A DNA stretch of 23,786 nt from Promethearchaeota archaeon (GTDB lineage: Archaea > Asgardarchaeota > Lokiarchaeia > Sigynarchaeales > SOKP01), in NCBI GenBank assembly GCA_030605085.1, contig JAUWBH010000087.1, positions 1-23,786 of the forward strand. Direction: 5' to 3'. Positions 15,872-22,239 of this stretch are shown piece after piece (the first letter of the stretch is position 1; each line of letters begins with the position of its first letter). The notes beneath the pieces were generated by a model, which made no database searches, had not been told where the DNA came from, and saw nothing but the letters and a program-made list of their open reading frames with translations. The position numbers and the translations under genes are program-made.

Positions 15872-16045
15872 CTAATTTTTAACATCTGGATGGTTATGTC
15901 CAATATTGCAACACCAAATTCCAGATGAGCAATCAAGGTATTTCTTTTTATTTTGATCAAAAATCCAAACTCCTTCAGCCCGTTCAATTAAAATATTCTC
16001 GAAATGATTGGTTTTTAGAATTTTTTCACTAATTACTGAAATAAT
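15872..16045 (-). pseudogene. Class III aminotransferase, N-terminal remnant
   Basis: Read on the minus strand the frame contains ISEKILKTNHFENILIERAE and then GVWIFDQNKKKYLDCSSGIW, followed by CCNIGHNHPDV and a stop. This matches the N-terminal block of PLP-dependent class III aminotransferases (4-aminobutyrate/acetylornithine type), where '(R/K)AEG.Y.WD..G..YLD..SGI....GH.HP.V' is conserved. The PLP-binding lysine and the remaining ~350 residues are missing, so the enzyme cannot work. The frame stays open to 16195, but the extra upstream residues are antisense to another coding-like stretch and are probably not native. Confidence 0.7.
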
Positions 16046-16129
16046 TAATGATGTTTTATTAAATAATGGCTTAAAATAAACATAACCATATTTAAAATAA
16101 AAGCTTTTCATAACAACAAAACCAAAAGG

Positions 16130-16300
16130 GATCATTGTATAATTGAACCTACACCCAGAGGTATAGAAGCAATGCGTAAAAGATTTCCGTCTCATCCTGA
16201 TGCTGTTGATCCGAGAGTTTTTGCAAAGAACTATAATTTATCGCTAGAGGTGAAGAATAGTCCTTTATTCGATGCATTCGTCTTTAGAAAAAAAGACTAA
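16130..16300 (+). pseudogene. C-terminal remnant of an unidentified protein
   Basis: A + strand frame with coding character: RDHCIIEPTPRGIEAMRKRF, then PSHPDAVDPRVFAKNY and SPLFDAFVFRKKD, stopping at 16298-16300. No start of suitable length precedes it, and it collides head-on with the aminotransferase remnant on the other strand. It therefore looks like the 3' end of a truncated gene. The 'FVFRK' ending resembles the last strand of Rossmann methyltransferases, but that is too weak to name it. A separate 42-aa ORF from ATG 16172 is the alternative. Confidence 0.4.
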
Positions 16301-16386
16301 CGCGGATTTGAACAAATAATCAAAATTTTAATTAATTATGCAATATTAAGAAAATTTAAACAAATAATAAAGCTGGTTATGTTAAA

Positions 16387-16956
16387 ATGAAAGTAGTTGC
16401 AATAAATGGTAGCCCTCGTCCAAGGGGAAATACTTTTCAGTTAATTGAAATGGTTTTTAACTCAATAAAAGAAGAAGATAATACAGTAGAAACTGAAATA
16501 ATACAATTAGCGGGAAAAACAGTAAACACATGTTTATCTTGTTATAAATGCATGAAAAATAGAGATAATAAGTGTATTCAAAAAGATGATCTTAATGAAA
16601 TATTTGCTAAATTGGTCGAAGCAGATGCAATCATACTTGGAGCCCCAGTCTATTTTGGTGATGTTACAGGAAAAATGAGATGCTTTATTGAGAGGGCAGG
16701 TTTTGTTGCTATGGTAAATGAGAAGGCATTTAAAAGAAAAATTGGTGCTATAGTCATAGCAAAAAGGAGACAGGGGGGAATTCAGGCTTTGAACACGGTC
16801 AATTTCCTTTTTTATATAAGTGAAATGATTATTGTAGGCTATGCTATGGGAATTGGTACACATTCTGGTGAAGTTCAAAAAGATTCTGAAGGAAAAACAG
16901 ATATGAGGATTCTAGGAAGAAATATTGCGTGGCTTTTAAATAAAATTCATAATTAA
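16387..16956 (+). CDS. Iron-sulfur flavoprotein (flavodoxin-like, NADPH-dependent FMN reductase fold)
   Basis: A 189-aa protein. It opens VVAINGSPRPRGNT (3-16), the FMN-phosphate loop of the NADPH-dependent FMN reductase/flavodoxin-like fold. Cysteines at 49, 52, 55 and 63 (CLSCYKCMKNRDNKC) form the compact C-x2-C-x2-C-x(4-7)-C cluster motif of archaeal iron-sulfur flavoproteins. APVYFGDVTGKMRCFIER (~86-103) is the second FMN-contact segment. Such dimers shuttle electrons between ferredoxin and small oxidants such as O2, H2O2 or CO2-pathway intermediates. The size is typical and no residue appears missing. It precedes, but is separated by a strong hairpin from, an AbrB-type gene. Its closeness to AOR and the polyferredoxin fits a redox role, although a direct partnership is only an inference. 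Confidence 0.88.
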   Translation: MKVVAINGSPRPRGNTFQLIEMVFNSIKEEDNTVETEIIQLAGKTVNTCLSCYKCMKNRDNKCIQKDDLNEIFAKLVEADAIILGAPVYFGDVTGKMRCFIERAGFVAMVNEKAFKRKIGAIVIAKRRQGGIQALNTVNFLFYISEMIIVGYAMGIGTHSGEVQKDSEGKTDMRILGRNIAWLLNKIHN

Positions 16957-16965
16957 TTTTTTTTG

Positions 16966-16990
16966 TTAACTTTATTTTTAATAAAGTTAA
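16966..16990. terminator. Strong 11-bp hairpin between flavoprotein and AbrB genes
   Basis: TTAACTTTATT (16966-16976), a TTT loop and AATAAAGTTAA (16980-16990) make a perfect 11-bp stem. It begins ten bases after the flavoprotein stop codon. It could end flavoprotein transcription. Its palindromic form also suits a dimeric operator, such as autoregulation by the AbrB protein encoded 78 bp downstream. Confidence 0.5.
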
Positions 16991-17067
16991 AGTTTTTGAG
17001 GAAATTAAATAATTTCTGTTTTTTTAGACAATTTAATAAATTAATATAATCAAATTACTTTTATATA

Positions 17068-17340
17068 ATGGGTGATCTTATGGGTATGGGTAAAAATATG
17101 GGAAAAGTGGAAATTGATGAAAGAGGAAGGTTAACCTTACCAGCCAAAATTAGAAAGGATTTACATATAAAGCCTGGAGACAAGTTAACAATAAAAATAA
17201 ATTCCGACAATAGCATAACAATTCAAAAAACACCATCTAAAGAAGTGATTTTTGAAAAACTCGTCGGCTGTATTAAAACTCCATTAGAAAAAAAACCAAC
17301 ACTGGAGTCGATTAAAGAAATATGGAAGAAAAAGTTATAG
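17068..17340 (+). CDS. AbrB/MazE/SpoVT-type DNA-binding antitoxin (VapB-like)
   Basis: Up to 90 aa. Residues ~12-55 (GKVEIDERGRLTLPAKIRKD, then LHIKPGDKLTIKI) are a swapped-hairpin SpoVT/AbrB domain, as in VapB/MazE antitoxins. The C-terminal ~30 residues (KLVGCIKTPLEKKPTLESIK) resemble the toxin-binding tail of VapB proteins. Several ATGs compete for the start. The sequence GGTGATC at 17071-17077 favours 17080 or 17086, which would drop 4-6 residues. The expected partner, a PIN-domain toxin, begins in an overlapping frame at 17322 but is truncated. This protein is therefore an orphan antitoxin or an independent regulator, probably repressing its own promoter. Confidence 0.85.
   Translation: MGDLMGMGKNMGKVEIDERGRLTLPAKIRKDLHIKPGDKLTIKINSDNSITIQKTPSKEVIFEKLVGCIKTPLEKKPTLESIKEIWKKKL
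17071..17077 (+). promoter_or_regulatory. Shine-Dalgarno-like GGTGATC inside the annotated AbrB start
   Basis: GGTGATC is an exact complement of the conserved 3' end of archaeal 16S rRNA. It lies just after ATG 17068 and a few bases before ATGs at 17080 and 17086. This points to one of those downstream ATGs as the real start of the AbrB gene. Confidence 0.5.
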
Positions 17341-17438
17341 CTTTTTTTGATTCTAATTATTGGATCTATCCTTTTGATTCTTTTTTGATGTCGGTAATTT
17401 TTGAGATATCTAACGAAAACATAACTCGACGTCGTTGA
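17322..17438 (+). pseudogene. Truncated VapC/PIN toxin stub
   Basis: ATG 17322 overlaps the last codons of the AbrB gene in another frame, the usual translational coupling of vapBC. It encodes MEEKVIAFFDSNYWIYPFD, matching the first strand of PIN domains, where D10 is the first metal-binding acid ('..D(S/T)(N/S)..I'). After ~17370 the frame runs antisense into the 3' end of the ferredoxin gene. It ends at TGA 17436-17438 with unrelated residues. About 100 residues and the other three active-site acids are missing, so the toxin is dead. Confidence 0.65.
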
Positions 17439-17938
17439 GGTTCGTGTTTACTGATTTCTTGGCAAGCCTTTGTTGTAAGTGCTTCAATTTTTTTTCCTCG
17501 GTTTTGATAGGCCTCATCTGAAAGCTCAACAAATTTTAGACACTTGTAAAAACAAAAATCCACGCATACTGGCGAACCTCCACATAAATCGCATTTAGTA
17601 GCCCTTAGGTCTTTGAAGTAATCAATAGCGCCAAACGGACAAGCTACTATACATTGATGACAGCCAATACACTTTTCTTTATTCACTAAAACTAACGAAT
17701 CTCCTTGAGGAGTTTCAGCCTTGTAAATGGCTCCAACAGAGCACGCAGCCAAACACATTGGGTTCTCACACTGTAAACAGACAACAGGTCTAGACCATCC
17801 TTCCAATCCGTTAGAAACAACTTGGATACGCGAGCGTGAAGGAATAAACTCTCCTTCCTTAGTACTTGAGCACGCTAATTCACACATATGACATCCAGTG
17901 CACTTTTCCGATTGAATAACTAAAACTCTTTGGCTCAT
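17366..17938 (-). CDS. Four-cluster [4Fe-4S] ferredoxin-like electron carrier (DmsB/HycB type)
   Basis: A 190-aa protein with sixteen cysteines in four groups: C13/16/19/23 (CTGCHMCELAC), C54/57/62/66 (CLQCENPMCLAAC), C90/93/96/100 (CIGCHQCIVACP) and C116/119/125/129 (CDLCGGSPVCVDFC). This is the layout of the iron-sulfur subunits of molybdo- and tungstopterin oxidoreductases, which pass electrons from the catalytic subunit to an acceptor. There is no signal peptide, so it is cytosolic. AOR-MoaD-polyferredoxin is a common gene order. Here the gene is ~2.1 kb away from the MoaD-like gene, but sequence just upstream of its ATG is a diverged copy of the MoaD 3' end, which implies it was once adjacent. 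AAGGAG lies 17 bases upstream of the ATG. The 3' end abuts the truncated PIN toxin. Confidence 0.9.
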   Translation of the reverse strand: MSQRVLVIQSEKCTGCHMCELACSSTKEGEFIPSRSRIQVVSNGLEGWSRPVVCLQCENPMCLAACSVGAIYKAETPQGDSLVLVNKEKCIGCHQCIVACPFGAIDYFKDLRATKCDLCGGSPVCVDFCFYKCLKFVELSDEAYQNRGKKIEALTTKACQEISKHEPQRRRVMFSLDISKITDIKKESKG

Positions 17939-17990
17939 AGCTACTACTTATCTCAACTCCTTGCAATATAAATAGTTATTATCATTATTT
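17929..17990 (-). repeat. Diverged third copy of the MoaD-3'/ferredoxin-5' junction
   Basis: Read on the minus strand, GTTGAGATAAGTAGTAGCT followed by ATGAGC and CAAAGA aligns with GGTTGAAATAAATAGTAGCT, ATGAGC and AAAAGA at 20062-20088. There are only a few substitutions near the ATG, and similarity decays further upstream. The repeat therefore includes the start of the functional ferredoxin gene. Confidence 0.65.
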
Positions 17991-18033
17991 TTATTATTAT
18001 TCTTATTATTATTATAATTTTTATGAATAACAT

Positions 18034-18051
18034 TGTAATTTAAAAATTACA
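18034..18051. promoter_or_regulatory. Palindromic operator candidate upstream of the dehydrogenase
   Basis: TGTAATTT-AA-AAATTACA has 8-bp perfect arms and a 2-bp centre. It ends 23 bp before the dehydrogenase ATG (18075) in the intergenic region shared with the divergent ferredoxin gene. AGAGG (18061-18065) is a likely ribosome-binding site. Confidence 0.4.
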
Positions 18052-18074
18052 TTTATTAATAGAGGAAAAATTAG

Positions 18075-19268
18075 ATGGTAGATATTAGTAATATTAAGAA
18101 TATAACTGTGATTGGAACTGGGATTATGGGTCGTGGTATAGCTCAGTTATTTTTGATGGCTGGTTTTGAAAAAGTAGTAATAAATGATATTAAATTAGAA
18201 GTAATTGAAGAGGCAACAAGAATTATTGAAGTTAATCTAAAAAAAAGTGAGGAAAAAGATAAATTAGGAGAGGGAATTACTGCTGAAGCTCTAATGACTA
18301 GGTTAATTAAAGAACCGGATTTTATAAAAGCAGTTACTAAGGCTGATTTTATTATAGAAGTTGTCCAAGAAATAATGGATCTTAAACAAGAAGTTTTTAA
18401 GCAATTAGGACAATATACTCCTGAACACGCCATTCTAGCAAGTAATACATCCGCAATGAGTATAACAAAAATAGCTGAGCCTTCGGGAAAACCCGAACAA
18501 GTGATTGGTATGCATTTTAATCTTCCACCACTTTATAATAGATTAATTGAAGTAATTAAAGGAGAGAAAACTTCAGATGAAGCTTTTGAGAGGGGTATAG
18601 CTGTTGCCCAAAAAATCCCTTCTCTTGGAGGTAAAAGATTTGTTGCTCGAATCGAAAAAGAATGTACCGGACATATTTTTAATAGGATAAACATCGCTAC
18701 AAATTTATATTTCATGTGGCTTATAGATCATGCTTTTGATAAAGGAATTTCATGGCAACGACTTGATGTTGACGCTATGAGTTTAATCCCTGTGTGCCCC
18801 TACTTACAATGGGATTATATTGGTTTAGATACGACGTATAATCTTCTAAAATACTTTGAGGAAACAGTTTCCCCTGAATTTGCTCCAGGTAAAATTCTTA
18901 CAAAGTTCTACAAAGAAGGTAATTTTGGAAGGAAAACTGGAAAGGGTCTTTATGATTGGACTGAAGATGGGAAACCGATTATTGGTGATAATATTAAAAA
19001 AGCAGATTTGTTAGATTTAGAAATTTTTTTTGCTATTGCATTGAACGAGGGATGCAGGCTTTTAGAAATGGGAATTGTTTCAGGTTATAAAACGATTGAT
19101 GATATAATGTTCGCTGGAATTAACATGCCAGGAATATTTAGTGCTGGAAAAAGAAATTATGATAAGTGGTCAAAAATGTTGGAAGAACTAAGCGAAAAGT
19201 CAGGTATTCAATATTTTAAACCTTGCGAATTAATGAAAACTGGCGGTTTTATTAAAATGAGGAAATAG
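18075..19268 (+). CDS. 3-hydroxyacyl-CoA dehydrogenase (NAD-dependent, HAD family)
   Basis: A 397-aa protein. GTGIMGRG (14-21) is the dinucleotide-binding loop, and D38 at the end of strand 2 signals NAD rather than NADP. The catalytic set is SNTSAMSI (123-130), H147 in IGMHFNLPP and E159 in RLIEVI. The family usually has 'GMHFFNP', so MHFNLPP is a mild variant. C-terminal substrate-binding helices follow (WDYIGLDTTYNLLKYFEE and GRKTGKGLYDW), then a second, degenerate copy (ALNEGCRLLEMGIV, GINMPGIF). The two-C-domain length is normal for archaeal and clostridial enzymes. It oxidises 3-hydroxyacyl-CoA to 3-ketoacyl-CoA, or reduces it in reverse, in fatty-acid or butyrate-type metabolism. It sits on the opposite strand within a broken AOR gene cluster, so it probably arrived with the rearrangement. 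An 18-bp palindrome precedes it. Confidence 0.93.
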   Translation: MVDISNIKNITVIGTGIMGRGIAQLFLMAGFEKVVINDIKLEVIEEATRIIEVNLKKSEEKDKLGEGITAEALMTRLIKEPDFIKAVTKADFIIEVVQEIMDLKQEVFKQLGQYTPEHAILASNTSAMSITKIAEPSGKPEQVIGMHFNLPPLYNRLIEVIKGEKTSDEAFERGIAVAQKIPSLGGKRFVARIEKECTGHIFNRINIATNLYFMWLIDHAFDKGISWQRLDVDAMSLIPVCPYLQWDYIGLDTTYNLLKYFEETVSPEFAPGKILTKFYKEGNFGRKTGKGLYDWTEDGKPIIGDNIKKADLLDLEIFFAIALNEGCRLLEMGIVSGYKTIDDIMFAGINMPGIFSAGKRNYDKWSKMLEELSEKSGIQYFKPCELMKTGGFIKMRK

Positions 19269-19276
19269 AAATTATT

Positions 19277-19490
19277 TCTTTTATACAATTGTAACATGTC
19301 TTTAGTTATTATGAATTAACATGCTTATTTTACTCATAACTACTATATATTTCAACCTCCTGTAACATAGATAGTTATAATTATTTCGTCTTGATCTTTT
19401 AGAAGTGTCTGATATTTGTCAGGTATTGAAAGTACATTACGACCATTGATTAAGATAGATAAATCTTTCTTGAGTTTTTCCATTTTTATA
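19277..19490 (-). repeat. Direct repeat B: duplicated MoaD-3' / ferredoxin-5' segment
   Basis: 214 bp, nearly identical to 20008-20220, with a one-base indel and roughly twenty substitutions. It covers the last ~40 codons of the MoaD-like gene, its stop, and the following ATGAG start-like sequence. It lies immediately downstream of the dehydrogenase stop codon. Confidence 0.9.
19352..19490 (-). pseudogene. moaD-like 3' remnant (truncated, frameshifted)
   Basis: Within repeat B the minus strand still encodes KKDLSILINGRNVLSIPDKY and onward to IIITIYVTGG and a stop, identical in protein sequence to the intact gene. The N-terminal ~half is absent, and an extra T in the poly-T run near 19476 shifts the frame just before KKDL. 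The surviving differences I can see here are synonymous, so the duplication looks recent. Confidence 0.85.
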
Positions 19491-19543
19491 TAAACTTCCA
19501 GAAAAGGAAAAATTATAAATTCACAGAATTCCCAATTTATGTT

Positions 19544-19807
19544 ATGACAAAAAGTAACAAAGATGAAAATGAAAAAGCAATTATTATTGACACATTAAAA
19601 ACATTTAGCGATACAAAAAAAGTAGATGTAAAATTTTTATTATATTATACAAGGATTGATAAGTTAGATTTTAAGTATTTAGTTCAATCACTTATTAGGG
19701 AGGGATTAGTAGAATATTTTAATGATATAGATTATTCAACATCCCCTTCGAGGAAGAGAATGTATTTAAGTCTCACTAAGAAAGCTTTGGAAAAATATCC
19801 CGATTAA
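19544..19807 (+). CDS. Small winged-helix (wHTH) protein
   Basis: An 87-aa protein. The order is helix (KAIIIDTLKTFSDTKKVDVK), recognition-like helix pair (FLLYYTRIDKLDFKYLVQSL, then IREGLVEY), a beta-wing (SPSRKRMYLSLTKKA) and a short C-terminal helix. This is the pattern of archaeal single-domain winged-helix regulators, for example PadR- or DUF-type small wHTH proteins, though no family can be named. It is basic and likely cytosolic and DNA-binding. It lies between the two copies of the duplicated MoaD segment, on the opposite strand. No ligand or partner domain is present. It may regulate its own region. Confidence 0.6.
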   Translation: MTKSNKDENEKAIIIDTLKTFSDTKKVDVKFLLYYTRIDKLDFKYLVQSLIREGLVEYFNDIDYSTSPSRKRMYLSLTKKALEKYPD

Positions 19808-19853
19808 TGAAAAAGAAAGAGAGAAAAAAAGAAAAAAGTGGAAATTATAAATT

Positions 19854-19991
19854 TCACTTCTTTTTACGTTTGATGAAAATAGCTATTATAGCTGTTGAGC
19901 CTAAACCACCAATAGCTGCGAATGTCGCGAAGTTTGCTGAAGCTGCTTTCATACCACCGAGTGCGTATACTTCTTTTGTTTCAGTTTCATA
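19854..19991 (-). pseudogene. C-terminal membrane-anchor remnant of a surface protein (or small TM peptide)
   Basis: The minus-strand frame, open from a TAA at 19992-19994, reads ETETKEVYALGGMKAAS, then ANFATFAAIGGLGSTAIIAI and FIKRKKK, stopping at 19854-19856. A Gly/Ala-rich transmembrane segment followed at once by a basic tail is the standard C-terminal anchor of archaeal secreted proteins. There is no room for the rest of such a protein, so this is probably a stranded 3' end. Alternatively, ATG 19952 starts a 32-aa single-pass membrane peptide. Confidence 0.5.
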
Positions 19992-20032
19992 TTATAGATT
20001 TTTTTGCTCTTTTATACAATTATAACATGCCT

Positions 20033-20068
20033 TTAGTTCTTATGAGTTAACATGCTTCTTTTGCTCAT
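20033..20068 (-). pseudogene. Relic start of a second ferredoxin-type gene after moaD
   Basis: Fifteen bases after the MoaD-like stop, ATG 20068 opens MSKRSMLTHKN and a stop. The first codons (ATGAGC, AAAAGA) match the start of the intact ferredoxin gene at 17938 (ATGAGC, CAAAGA), and so does the leader. It is read as the stump left when the ferredoxin gene was separated from the operon. Confidence 0.5.
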
Positions 20069-20082
20069 AGCTACTATTTATT

Positions 20083-20364
20083 TCAACCTCCTGTAACATA
20101 GATGGTTATAATTATTTCGTCCTGATCTTTTAAAAGTGTCTGATATTTGTCAGGTATTGAAAGTACATTACGACCATTGATTAAGATAGATAAATCCTTC
20201 TTAAGTTTTCCATTTTTATACAATTCCTCAGCTAGAAGCTTACCATGCTTACTCACTAAAGCATCTAAAGCCTCTTGAACGGTGAGTTCTCGTCCCTCGA
20301 TGATCTCTTGACCGTTTGGTAAGCTTTGAGTTAAAATACCAATAGCTGTAATTTTCACTTTCAA
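20083..20364 (-). CDS. MoaD/ThiS-like ubiquitin-fold sulfur carrier
   Basis: A 93-aa beta-grasp protein ending in IIITIYVTGG. The terminal Gly-Gly is the activation site (thiocarboxylation) of MoaD/ThiS/SAMP proteins. Typical core segments are ELTVQEALDALVSKHGKLL and LSILINGRNVLSI, and the length is normal. It should supply sulfur for the pterin dithiolene of the molybdenum or tungsten cofactor, or act as a dedicated partner of the adjacent AOR. The gene lies 57 bp downstream of AOR on the same strand, so the two are probably co-transcribed. Its 3' part is present a second time at 19277-19490. No associated MoaE or E1-like enzyme is in the window. Confidence 0.88.
   Translation of the reverse strand: MKVKITAIGILTQSLPNGQEIIEGRELTVQEALDALVSKHGKLLAEELYKNGKLKKDLSILINGRNVLSIPDKYQTLLKDQDEIIITIYVTGG
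20086..20091 (-). promoter_or_regulatory. Shine-Dalgarno GGAGGT formed by the MoaD Gly-Gly codons
   Basis: The last two codons before the MoaD-like stop are GGA GGT. They make a perfect Shine-Dalgarno core for a gene starting downstream. The spacing to ATG 20068 is 17 bases, longer than usual. Confidence 0.4.
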
Positions 20365-20421
20365 TATATCGGTTCACTCTTGTTATTAATTTTTATTTTC
20401 AAACACGATTAATTATATATT

Positions 20422-22239
20422 CTAAATTCTAAAGCTTGGTTCTGCGTCAAATTTATATTTATCGATGGTCTCTTGCGTTGGATTACCTTCACTGTCCCAA
20501 CCGCGGCATAAATAGTATTCCGATCTCATTTTCAAGAAATTTTCCTCTCCAATAATCTTTCCTGACGCCGGACCATCAGGAAGACTTTCTTCTAATGTGC
20601 GTTTTGGTAAAATATCATCTTTGGAACCAAATCCTTCCCGGATATTAATAATTCTAATGAGTGTCGCAATAATTTCCATGCGTTCATGTAGATCCTTGTC
20701 CGTATAATTTGAACCAGTAACAATATTTAAGTAATTAGCCCAATCTTTCATTTTTAGATGAATAAACGAGTCTGGCATGTCACAAACTATAAGTGTATGC
20801 ATTATACACCTATTGTTCATAAGCTCCTTTATGATTTCTGCTTTTCCTTCGATAACGAAAGGATTTACGCCGCCTAGTATTTCAACCGAGGGAGGCCATG
20901 CCCTTCGATGACAAGCACCCCTGGGCGTAACGGAATAAGTGATTGTAGAACCCCACCCCGCTCGTGGATCGTAAGCGGGAAATTCTAATCCTTTAGAGTG
21001 CATAGCGAATTCCTCAGTTCCTCGCCCAAGCTTTCGTGCCATCTCTTTCACTCCCAGCGCACAGAAAGCCCCAAAGTCCTTTTTACGAGCCATGAGTTCC
21101 AATAGCTCAACCACAGCCATATAATTACCGAAATTAAGTTCCAAACCTCCAGTATCTTCTTTAGTTAGAATACCCCTTTCGTAACATTCCATGGCAAAGC
21201 CGATTACCACACCAGAAGATATCGTATCCATACCCAAGTCGTCACAGAGATAGTTTGCCTTCATAACTGCCGGTAAGTAATTAATTCCCAGATTAGCCCC
21301 CATCATGGCAAGAGTCTCGTATTCCGGACCTTCCAATGTAAGCCCCTTAAAGATTCCTTCCTTAACTTGCGTCATGTTAGCACAACCAGAGAAACAGCCA
21401 TAGCAGGCACGATCTGCAATCTTGGCATCAAAAACAGCTGTCTTGTCAATATTACCGATGCTTTCTTTAAATTGACCTTGAGAAAAATTTCGAGTTGGAA
21501 GCATTCCAGCGGCGTTTGTAATACTTATTGTCATTGGAGTTGTGAACTTTTGTCGAACTCTTTTACGATGCTTAAGGATGAGCGTTCTTAAGGTGCTCAT
21601 ATCAGCGCAACTGATACCACCACTACCTTTAATGGCAATATATTTAAGGTTTTTGGAACCCATAACAGCACCGGCACCTCCACGACCCGCCTTTCGAAAA
21701 AACGCACTGCTAACGCAAGCAAAAGGAAGAAGATTTTCTCCAGCAGGTCCAATAGTTAAACAACCACATTCCGGATGGAAGTGTTCTTTAACATAACTCT
21801 CCGTTTCGATAGCCCCTTTCCCCCATATCTGACTCGTTTCCGAGAATTCTACCTTATCATCTTCAATAATCACGCCGATTGGACGAGTAGCCTTTTTAGT
21901 AATAATTAAACCATCGTATCCCGAGAACTTCAATTCTGGAGCTACTCGACCACTAGAATACGAATCTAACCAACCACCTGTTGCCGGGGATTTGGTAACA
22001 ATAAGATGTTTGCCCGTACCAAGTGCCATTGTGCCACTTAATGGACCAGTAAGGACCATAAAAATATTGTCCTGTCCAAGCGGATCGGTTTTTGGTGATA
22101 TGAGGTCCCAATAGAGTTTTGCTCCCAGACCACGCCCGCCGATATACTTTTTTAAGATTTCTTCCGGGATAGATACGGTTTTATGAGACTCTTGACTAAG
22201 ATCAATGTGTAAAAGCTTTCCTTTATACCCATGAAGCAT
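20422..22239 (-). CDS. aor: Tungsten-dependent aldehyde:ferredoxin oxidoreductase
   Basis: A 605-aa protein. The N-terminal domain (GYKGKLLHIDLS, YIGGRGLGAKLYWDLI, TGPLSGTMALGTGKHLIVTK) and AGRGGAGAVMGSKNLKYIAI (184-203) match the bis-pterin-binding domain of the AOR family. C279/C282/C286 (CYGCFSGC) and C486 (LIVCDMPDS) are the four ligands of the [4Fe-4S] cluster. DDLGMD (333-338) is the family's pterin-contact motif. It oxidises aldehydes to carboxylic acids and passes the electrons to ferredoxin. It is cytosolic and oxygen-sensitive. Length and motifs are complete. MoaD-like lies 57 bp downstream. A four-cluster ferredoxin, apparently once contiguous, is the likely electron acceptor. Whether the substrate is a general aldehyde, glyceraldehyde-3-phosphate or an aryl aldehyde is not evident. 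Confidence 0.95.
   Translation of the reverse strand: MLHGYKGKLLHIDLSQESHKTVSIPEEILKKYIGGRGLGAKLYWDLISPKTDPLGQDNIFMVLTGPLSGTMALGTGKHLIVTKSPATGGWLDSYSSGRVAPELKFSGYDGLIITKKATRPIGVIIEDDKVEFSETSQIWGKGAIETESYVKEHFHPECGCLTIGPAGENLLPFACVSSAFFRKAGRGGAGAVMGSKNLKYIAIKGSGGISCADMSTLRTLILKHRKRVRQKFTTPMTISITNAAGMLPTRNFSQGQFKESIGNIDKTAVFDAKIADRACYGCFSGCANMTQVKEGIFKGLTLEGPEYETLAMMGANLGINYLPAVMKANYLCDDLGMDTISSGVVIGFAMECYERGILTKEDTGGLELNFGNYMAVVELLELMARKKDFGAFCALGVKEMARKLGRGTEEFAMHSKGLEFPAYDPRAGWGSTITYSVTPRGACHRRAWPPSVEILGGVNPFVIEGKAEIIKELMNNRCIMHTLIVCDMPDSFIHLKMKDWANYLNIVTGSNYTDKDLHERMEIIATLIRIINIREGFGSKDDILPKRTLEESLPDGPASGKIIGEENFLKMRSEYYLCRGWDSEGNPTQETIDKYKFDAEPSFRI

Larger units (their letters stand above)
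20008..20220 (-). repeat. Direct repeat A: MoaD-3' / ferredoxin-5' segment (in the intact gene)
   Basis: 213 bp matching 19277-19490. It includes the final ~45 codons of the intact MoaD-like gene and ~75 bp beyond it. Together the two copies bracket a 517-bp interval holding the wHTH gene and the membrane-anchor remnant. Confidence 0.9.

Noticed and set aside
16534..16878. A 114-residue minus-strand frame inside the iron-sulfur flavoprotein gene
   Set aside because: The + strand gene has all FMN and cluster motifs. The opposite frame has no recognisable domain.
17939..18033. Runs of ATT/TTA triplets upstream of the ferredoxin gene as a possible microsatellite switch
   Set aside because: They are imperfect and ordinary for AT-rich intergenic DNA, with no sign of phase-variable coding.
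19807..20025. A + strand 72-residue frame starting MKKKERKKEK
   Set aside because: Most of it is antisense to the membrane-anchor remnant, whose Gly/Ala transmembrane segment plus basic tail makes better sense. It also crosses into the duplicated segment.
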